64,000 nucleotides of DNA. It comes from Pyrinomonadaceae bacterium (lineage in GTDB: Bacteria; Acidobacteriota; Blastocatellia; Pyrinomonadales; Pyrinomonadaceae). The notes beneath the pieces were generated by a model. It was not told the DNA's origin. It did not search any database and was given only the letters and a program-made list of their open reading frames with translations. Every line of letters begins with the position of its first letter. Positions within the stretch are counted from its first letter, which is position 1. The stretch lies in NCBI GenBank assembly GCA_021228405.1, contig JAJQRF010000004.1, positions 310,001 through 374,000 on the forward strand, written 5' to 3'. Of the stretch, positions 59,053 to 64,000 are shown piece by piece. Both the position numbers and the translations under genes were made by a program.

Positions 59053-60405
59053 ATGGCGAACAAAATTATTATGCCCAAACTTTCTCCGACGATGGAGGAA
59101 GGACAAATTTCACGCTGGTTAAAGGCGGAAGGCGACGAGATCGAAGCGAATGAAACGATCGCCGAAGTCGATACCGACAAAGCGACGATGGAAATGACCT
59201 CGCTCGAAGCCGGAACGCTTTTAAAGATCATCGTTCCCGGCGGCGAAAATGCCAAGCTCGGTCAAACTATCGGAATCTTAGGAAAAAAAGGCGAAGATTT
59301 CTCCGCGCTTTTAGACGAAGCAACAGCTTCAAACGGAAGCAAGTCGGAACCACCTGCGGTAGCGGATGGGTCGAAAACCGAGGAATCGGCACCAAAAGAA
59401 ACTCCGAAAGCCGAAACCGCCGAAACGGGCGGACGCAGTTACGACGAACAGCGTCCCGAAGCCAAAGCCGATGCCAAAGACCAAAAACCAAAGACCGAAG
59501 ACCAACCGTCTAACGGCAGAATGATCGTTTCGCCGATCGCGGCACGAATGGCGGCGGAAAACGGTATTGATTTAAAAACTCTGAAAGGTTCGGGTCCGGG
59601 CGGGCGCATCATCAAACGCGACATCGAAGAAGCGATGGCGGGCGGAAAGGTTGAAGTAATTGAAGAAATTTCCGCAAGTCCGAAATCCGAAATCCAAAAT
59701 CCAAAATTGGAAGGCGCGTCTGCGTATCGTGAAGAGAATACTTCCAGGATGCGCCAGGTCATCGCGTCGCGTCTGGCGGAATCGATCGGACCGATTCCGA
59801 CGTTTTATCTGACGGTCGAGATCGAAATGGACGCGGCTCTCGAATTCCGCAAACAGATCAACGCTTCGATTCCCGAAGCCGACAAGGTTTCCGTCAACGA
59901 CATTATCGTTAAAGTCACCGCACAGGCATTGACCAAACACGCCTGGGCAAACGCTTCGTATCAGGACAAAACGATTCGTTTCTACGAAGATGCCGACATC
60001 GGTGTCGCGGTCGCCATCGAAGACGGGTTGATTACGCCCGTCATTCGCGCCGCCAACCGCAAAGGCATCGTCGAGATTTCCAAAGAGATCAAGGAAAAAG
60101 CCGTCCGCGCGCGTGAGAAAAAACTCCAGCCCGAAGAATACACGGGCGCGACGTTCTCTATTTCTAACCTCGGAATGTTCGGCATCAAGGAGTTTACGGC
60201 GATCATCAATCCGCCCGAAGCCGGAATCTTCGCCGTCGGCGCGGCAACCCCGACCCCGGTTGTCAGAAACGGCGAGATCGTCGTCCGGCAGATTATGAAC
60301 GTCACGATGAGCTGCGATCACCGCGTCATCGACGGCGCAACGGGCGCGAAATTCCTGCAAACATTCAAACAAATGCTCGAAAACCCGATTCTGATGCTGA
60401 TGTAA
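59053..60405 (+). CDS. aceF: Dihydrolipoamide acetyltransferase (E2), with repeat-derived linker
   Basis: 450 residues. Single lipoyl domain with the lipoyl Lys in EVDTDKATMEM (about residue 42), a peripheral-subunit-binding domain (IVSPIAARMAAENGIDL...KRDIEEAM, about 157-195) and the catalytic acyltransferase domain ending MNVTMSCDHRVIDGA. Between the last two, residues about 207-220 read SASPKSEIQNPKLEG, encoded by a dispersed word repeat. No E3 gene in the window. Confidence 0.95.
   Translation: MANKIIMPKLSPTMEEGQISRWLKAEGDEIEANETIAEVDTDKATMEMTSLEAGTLLKIIVPGGENAKLGQTIGILGKKGEDFSALLDEATASNGSKSEPPAVADGSKTEESAPKETPKAETAETGGRSYDEQRPEAKADAKDQKPKTEDQPSNGRMIVSPIAARMAAENGIDLKTLKGSGPGGRIIKRDIEEAMAGGKVEVIEEISASPKSEIQNPKLEGASAYREENTSRMRQVIASRLAESIGPIPTFYLTVEIEMDAALEFRKQINASIPEADKVSVNDIIVKVTAQALTKHAWANASYQDKTIRFYEDADIGVAVAIEDGLITPVIRAANRKGIVEISKEIKEKAVRAREKKLQPEEYTGATFSISNLGMFGIKEFTAIINPPEAGIFAVGAATPTPVVRNGEIVVRQIMNVTMSCDHRVIDGATGAKFLQTFKQMLENPILMLM
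59676..59712 (+). repeat. Word-repeat copy inside aceF
   Basis: CCGAAATCCGAAATCCAAAA followed by TCCAAAATTGG matches the repeat words between tRNA genes and in the DsbD gene. It stays in frame and encodes PKSEIQNPK. Confidence 0.9.
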
Positions 60406-60425
60406 TCGGACTCGAAAAAGCATTG

Positions 60426-60479
60426 AACCCCGCCTTCAGGCGGCTTTCGTTCAGAGAAAAGCCGCCTGAAGACGGGATT
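60426..60479. terminator. Long hairpin closing the pdh operon
   Basis: CCCGCCTTCAGGCGGCTTT pairs with AAAGCCGCCTGAAGACGGG (60429-60476) over about 19 bp with one mismatch. Confidence 0.8.
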
Positions 60480-60485
60480 CTAAGC

Positions 60486-61037
60486 TTAATTTCCATTGTG
60501 TTTTTTTACACTCTTAAACCTGAAAGTGTGCACCGTTCTGCCGCACTGTCTGCTTACTTTCACAAGCTCGTCGTCGAGGGCGGCAACGGCGTTTTCATAT
60601 TCAAACTCGCTCCGGCGTAATTTTTTCAGGATAATCAGTTCCTCCTGATATTTTTTTTCCATCGATTTCAAGTTTTTTTCCATCTTTTCCATCTGCTCGT
60701 CGGAAACTTCGAGGATTTTTTGATGGAGCTTCATAAAATTCAATCTCTTCCGGAGCACCTCGATACAATCCTGGGAAGTCGTCGGCGGATTTGACCGAGC
60801 GGCTTCGATCATATCATCCCATTCGTCCAGGATGTCGAATCTGGCATCTTCGCGTATCTCGAATTCATCGAGCAGACGCTCCCGAATCTCCTTCCAATCG
60901 TCACTCGTCAGATAATTCAATTCAGGATGCTCCAACAGATAAGCCCCCCAAGCCTTTGCCATATCATAAAACTCCGCCAAACTGCACGCCGAAGGATCGT
61001 CAAGAAATTCCTTAAAATTTTCGGGAACAACCACCAT
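60486..61037 (-). CDS. Helical protein of unknown function
   Basis: 183 residues, charged, with a coiled-coil region (about 105-165: EKMEKNLKSMEKKYQEELIILKKL). The N-terminal half is acidic and may be a globular helical domain. No recognised family. It is transcribed convergently with the pdh operon. Confidence 0.6.
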   Translation of the reverse strand: MVVVPENFKEFLDDPSACSLAEFYDMAKAWGAYLLEHPELNYLTSDDWKEIRERLLDEFEIREDARFDILDEWDDMIEAARSNPPTTSQDCIEVLRKRLNFMKLHQKILEVSDEQMEKMEKNLKSMEKKYQEELIILKKLRRSEFEYENAVAALDDELVKVSRQCGRTVHTFRFKSVKKHNGN

Positions 61038-61198
61038 CGCAAAACCTCTCTGAAATAATCCGGATAATTTTTTCAGACATCATACAACAAAATATTTTCC
61101 ATTTAAAGAAAAAAATCCCTGCCCCGCCGCCGTAAAAAACAGACGAAAGATTTGATATGCGACCAACAGCCTTTCGTCCGTTTATTTTTCCGTTCGTG

Positions 61199-61870
61199 TT
61201 ATGAATTAGGATTTGCGGGTGCTTCGTCCGCATCTTCCTTGTTGTCGCGGTCGATGTGGATGGCTGAATCCCAGGCGCGTTTGCGGGCGGGATTATTTTT
61301 GTATTTCAGCTTCATAATTCCCTGCAAAATACGGCGTGCGATCATTCCGCGACGCACGGCTTGGTCTAACTGCGCGGTCGCCTCGACCTTTGCTTCGGAA
61401 GACGATTCGGGTTCGGTCAGACTGTTCTCGAAAGCCGTGACCGCCGCCGTCAGATTCGGCAAAAACTGATTGCCCAGCCGTTTGCGCAAATCCGTTTCAT
61501 AGGTTGCGGATTGTTCGGCAAACGCCCGTGCGACGGCAAGCATTTGCGCGTCCGACAGATTGCGCGGAATGCGGAAAACAAGATCGATGCCCGTCACCTT
61601 ATAGGCGAGCGAACGGGCGGCGGTTTCAATATCTTCCAAAAGCTCGCGCAGATTTTCGCGGGCGATGCCCTTCGTATTATATGCGAAACGCACCTCGCCG
61701 AATCCCGCCGCCTGTTCTCCGCCGTATTGTTCGATCAGCGCGAGCACGGCTTCGATCTCGTCCATCTGCTCGGTTTCGTCCGTGTTTGCAGGAAAATCCG
61801 ACGGAAATTCGAGCCGAAAAGCTTTCATCCGTATAAAAGTATCGCGGTATCTTCTAACGTGAATATTCAT
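61199..61870 (-). CDS. Protein of unknown family (223 residues)
   Basis: A soluble, helix-rich 223-residue protein (MNIHVRRYRDTFIRMKAFRL, VRFAYNTKGIARENLRELLEDIETAA, AVRRGMIARRILQGIMKLK). No motif I recognise. An AGGAG precedes the start. The arrays upstream (61.9-62.2 kb) lie just before its promoter. Confidence 0.65.
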   Translation of the reverse strand: MNIHVRRYRDTFIRMKAFRLEFPSDFPANTDETEQMDEIEAVLALIEQYGGEQAAGFGEVRFAYNTKGIARENLRELLEDIETAARSLAYKVTGIDLVFRIPRNLSDAQMLAVARAFAEQSATYETDLRKRLGNQFLPNLTAAVTAFENSLTEPESSSEAKVEATAQLDQAVRRGMIARRILQGIMKLKYKNNPARKRAWDSAIHIDRDNKEDADEAPANPNS

Positions 61871-61917
61871 CTTTATCTCCTAATTTTTAGATTTTATCTG
61901 TATCTCAACTTTTCAAA

Positions 61918-62190
61918 AAACAACTGATATAACCAACTTTCACGTGATATAAGCATCTTTCGCGCTGATATGACCAACTTTCACGTGATATGACCATCTT
62001 TCACGCTGCGGAAAGCAACTTTCATCCGATATGACCAACTTTCATCTGATATGAGCATCTTTCACAATGCTAAGAGCAACTTTCACGTGATATGAGCATC
62101 TTTCATCTGATATAAGCATCTTTCAGAATAAAGTCTGTTCCGTCACGTGATATTTGCATCTGTCAAATGATTTCACCGTCTGTCAATTGA
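61918..62190. repeat. Degenerate 20/21-bp tandem repeat (about 13 units)
   Basis: Units such as CTGATATGACCAACTTTCACG and TGATATGAGCATCTTTCATC alternate 20 and 21 bp. There is no shared sequence with the arrays at 36.5 and 38.5 kb. No ORF spans it. Confidence 0.88.
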
Positions 62191-62430
62191 CAGATAAAAC
62201 TCTTCATCGAAAAAAGTTCATTTGTTTATTTTTTTTTGCTCATTTTTATAATCGAAAATTATAAATACAGACAACTGTCCAACAGTCATCAATAATTTAT
62301 CCCTTATGTATGCCTTGTATAGTGATTGTTTTACTTTATTTATTAATTAACTGTCAAGAAAAATATTGCGCGTTGAAATTCTTTCTGCTTCGCTATTGTG
62401 ATTTGAATTTGTTAGCATCTAGCTTTTGCG
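62191..62430. other. AT-rich spacer before the second EamA gene
   Basis: 240 bp of A/T-rich sequence following the 21-bp array. It must hold the promoter of the following gene. Nothing else recognised. Confidence 0.5.
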
Positions 62431-63360
62431 ATGGAAAGCAGTTCGTCAAAATTGGATAAAGGTTATGCGCCGATTCTGGCACTGCTCGGCGTGCAGGCGT
62501 TTTTCGGTTCTCTGCCTGTCTTCGGAAAGGTCGTTTTGAAGGTCATTCCGGCGTTTGCGCTGGTCGGGTTTCGCGTCGGGATTACGGCGTTGGCGTTGTT
62601 TGCGTTTCTGCGGTTCAAAAATGAACTGGCGTTGGCGGACAAGCGCGATTACCTGCGGTTTTTCGGGTTGAGTTTTTTTGCGGTGACGTTTAATCAACTC
62701 TTTTTTATCACGGGTTTGTCGCTCACGAAAGCGTCGAACACGTCGCTCTTGGCGGTCACGATTCCGCTTTTTACGCTCGGCATCGGCGCGGCAATCGGTG
62801 CGGAGAAATTAAGAAAACGCAAGATTTTCGGCATCGTGCTGGCGGCGATCGGCGTGATTCTTCTGATCGATCCGCGCAACGCTTCATTTTCGTCGGAAAC
62901 GACGCTCGGCGATTTTTTGATAATTCTCAACTCGCTCTGCTACGGAATTTATATTGCATTTTCAAAGGAACTCATCACGCGCAACGGTGCGTTGAGGTCG
63001 GTCGCGTGGGTGTTTATTTTCGCCTCGATCTTTGTCGTGCCGCTCGGTGTTTATTCGCTTCTGCAAGTCGATATTTACGCGGTCGAGGCGAAAATCTGGC
63101 TCGCGGTTTTGTATATCGGCGTGGTCGCAACCTTGCTTCCTTACCTGTTCAACGCGTGGGCTTTGGCGCGGGTCAATCCTTCGACGGTCGCGGTTTTCGT
63201 TTACCTGCAGCCGCTCATCGGTTTCGTGCTGGCGGTGTTTCTACTTGGCGAACCCGTCGGTTTTGTGGTAATAATTGCGGGAATATTAATTTTTACGGGC
63301 GTTTTTCTGGCGACAAAAAAATTTCGGCAAAGCGAAACCGAAATACTACATTTGACGTAG
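62431..63360 (+). CDS. EamA/DMT-family transporter (second)
   Basis: 309 residues with about ten membrane segments in two EamA halves; KASNTSLLAVTIPLFTLGIGA and LARVNPSTVAVFVYLQPLIGFVLAVFLLGEP mark the two repeats. Substrate unknown. Not a close copy of the transporter at the left edge. Confidence 0.88.
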   Translation: MESSSSKLDKGYAPILALLGVQAFFGSLPVFGKVVLKVIPAFALVGFRVGITALALFAFLRFKNELALADKRDYLRFFGLSFFAVTFNQLFFITGLSLTKASNTSLLAVTIPLFTLGIGAAIGAEKLRKRKIFGIVLAAIGVILLIDPRNASFSSETTLGDFLIILNSLCYGIYIAFSKELITRNGALRSVAWVFIFASIFVVPLGVYSLLQVDIYAVEAKIWLAVLYIGVVATLLPYLFNAWALARVNPSTVAVFVYLQPLIGFVLAVFLLGEPVGFVVIIAGILIFTGVFLATKKFRQSETEILHLT

Positions 63361-63383
63361 AAAAAGCATCAAACATAAAAGTT

Positions 63384-63668
63384 ATGCCGACACAAATTAC
63401 ACAGCTCGATGATGTCGAAAGAAATAAAACCGTTTTGCGCGTCGAAGGCGAGATGACTTTTGACGATGCCGTTCTGCTCGAAAAGATCGCGCTCCAAATG
63501 CGCGATGTCGGAAAGGACAACATCGTTTTAGACCTCGCCGACCTCGATTTTCTCGACAGCGAAAGCGCGCCCGTCCTCAAAAGAATGGAAGAAACTCACG
63601 GTTTCGAGATCGAAGGCATTCAGTTCTTCGTCCAAAACGTCATCAATGATACCGAGAGAATGAGTTAG
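63384..63668 (+). CDS. STAS-domain protein
   Basis: 94 residues. RVEGEMTFDDAVLLEKIALQ, VLDLADLDFLDSESAPVLKRM fits an anti-sigma-antagonist-like STAS domain, with the phosphorylatable Ser position in LDSESAP. Partner unknown. It follows the EamA gene by 23 bp. Confidence 0.72.
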   Translation: MPTQITQLDDVERNKTVLRVEGEMTFDDAVLLEKIALQMRDVGKDNIVLDLADLDFLDSESAPVLKRMEETHGFEIEGIQFFVQNVINDTERMS

Positions 63669-63671
63669 GAT

Positions 63672-63800
63672 TTTTTGCCCACGAAAGACACGAAAAGGAC
63701 GAAAAAAAGAAACTAAACCGTTAAGTTCATAAATCAATAGTTGGAATCGGCTTTTCACTGATTTTCGTTTCTCTCGTGTCTTTCGTGGGCAAAATCTCTA
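63672..63800. repeat. CACGAAA inverted repeat, copy 2
   Basis: TTTTTTGCCCACGAAAGACACGAAAAGG faces CTCTCGTGTCTTTCGTGGGCAAAAT, the same element as at 46249-46339 with small changes. Confidence 0.88.
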
Positions 63801-63836
63801 TTTGACTAAATCGAAAGGTTATTCAAAAATTTCGGT

Positions 63837-64000
63837 ATGAAGATTGTAGAAATTGCCGAATTTTTGAACGGGATTCTGATCGGCGAAGGCGAAACGGAAA
63901 TCAACAACATCGCAAGTCTGGATGCGGCAAAGGCGGGCGAAATATCGTTTCTCGACAAAGCCGATGCCGGATTTTCCACGAATGCTTCGTGTCTTTTAGT
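63837..64000 (+). CDS. lpxD: UDP-3-O-acylglucosamine N-acyltransferase, N-terminal part
   Basis: The first 54 codons (MKIVEIAEFLNGILIGEGET, then NNIASLDAAKAGEISFLDK) match the LpxD N-terminal domain. The enzyme acylates the glucosamine in lipid A synthesis, so the host probably makes lipopolysaccharide. Truncated by the window edge. Confidence 0.85.
   Translation, partial: MKIVEIAEFLNGILIGEGETEINNIASLDAAKAGEISFLDKADAGFSTNASCLL

Noticed and set aside
59572-60423. 283-residue minus-strand ORF under aceF
   Set aside because: Antisense shadow of a strongly coding gene; Asp/Arg/Phe-rich composition.
61918-62190. Possible CRISPR array
   Set aside because: Units are 20-21 bp, degenerate and without unique spacers; no cas genes.

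Overview
This is bacterial chromosome of moderate GC content with AT-rich intergenic spacers. An LpxD N-terminus at the right edge points to an LPS-bearing Gram-negative cell. The mix of genes (deoxyhypusine-synthase-like polyamine operon, Uma2 nuclease, RAYT transposase, S23-type four-helix protein, many TPR and two-domain DUF3108 proteins, TTG starts) fits Acidobacteriota, perhaps Blastocatellia. That placement is inference from gene content only; no rRNA is present.

Left part (1-28.9 kb), mostly housekeeping. On the minus strand: a DMT exporter with a small membrane protein, the feoA-feoB iron-uptake operon with a FeoB-associated Cys-rich peptide and a possible Fur-type palindrome, a five-gene operon (lipoprotein, CPCC peptide, zinc-ribbon/TPR protein, pyrF, DUF3108 protein), glnA, and a pilin-like pair. 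On the plus strand: speA, a deoxyhypusine-synthase-family gene and speB (arginine to agmatine to putrescine and probably onward), then degP/htrA. From 19.7 to 27.1 kb lies an accessory-looking group: AraC regulator, small-ligand proteins, aminotransferase, animal-type haem peroxidase and an ABC1/UbiB kinase. thiL and a MerR regulator follow.

Centre (28.9-38.9 kb) is the most unusual part: an RNA island. It holds 18 tRNA genes with 18 different anticodons, several with odd structures, and a nineteenth tRNA after rtcB. Interspersed are six complete copies and one decayed copy of a structured RNA with a covarying terminal stem, GGYGA-AUGCYG ... UUGU-CRCC. The family flanks a Ro60/Rsr (TROVE) gene and stands just upstream of rtcB, so I read it as a multi-copy Y RNA family. 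In two copies the interior is a tRNA whose parts are in circularly permuted order: T arm, acceptor 3' strand, linker, acceptor 5' strand, D arm. A third copy carries a T-arm/acceptor minihelix. The island has been invaded by a RAYT transposase with REP/BIME units, and its spacers consist of short-word repeats that fold back on themselves.

Right part (38.9-64 kb) is mainly ordinary: TPR and secreted proteins, HNH nuclease, a GH13 glycosidase, methyltransferase, cysS, an ADP-ribosylglycohydrolase, a GT39-type membrane glycosyltransferase, cysteine dioxygenase, SGNH hydrolase, DsbD-type protein, a pyruvate-dehydrogenase operon (pdhA, pdhB, aceF) interrupted by an S23-type four-helix gene, and lpxD at the edge. 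Three sequence-unrelated arrays of degenerate ~21-bp repeats occur at 36.5, 38.5 and 62 kb. A dispersed word repeat is read in frame as protein linker in both AceF and the DsbD protein.
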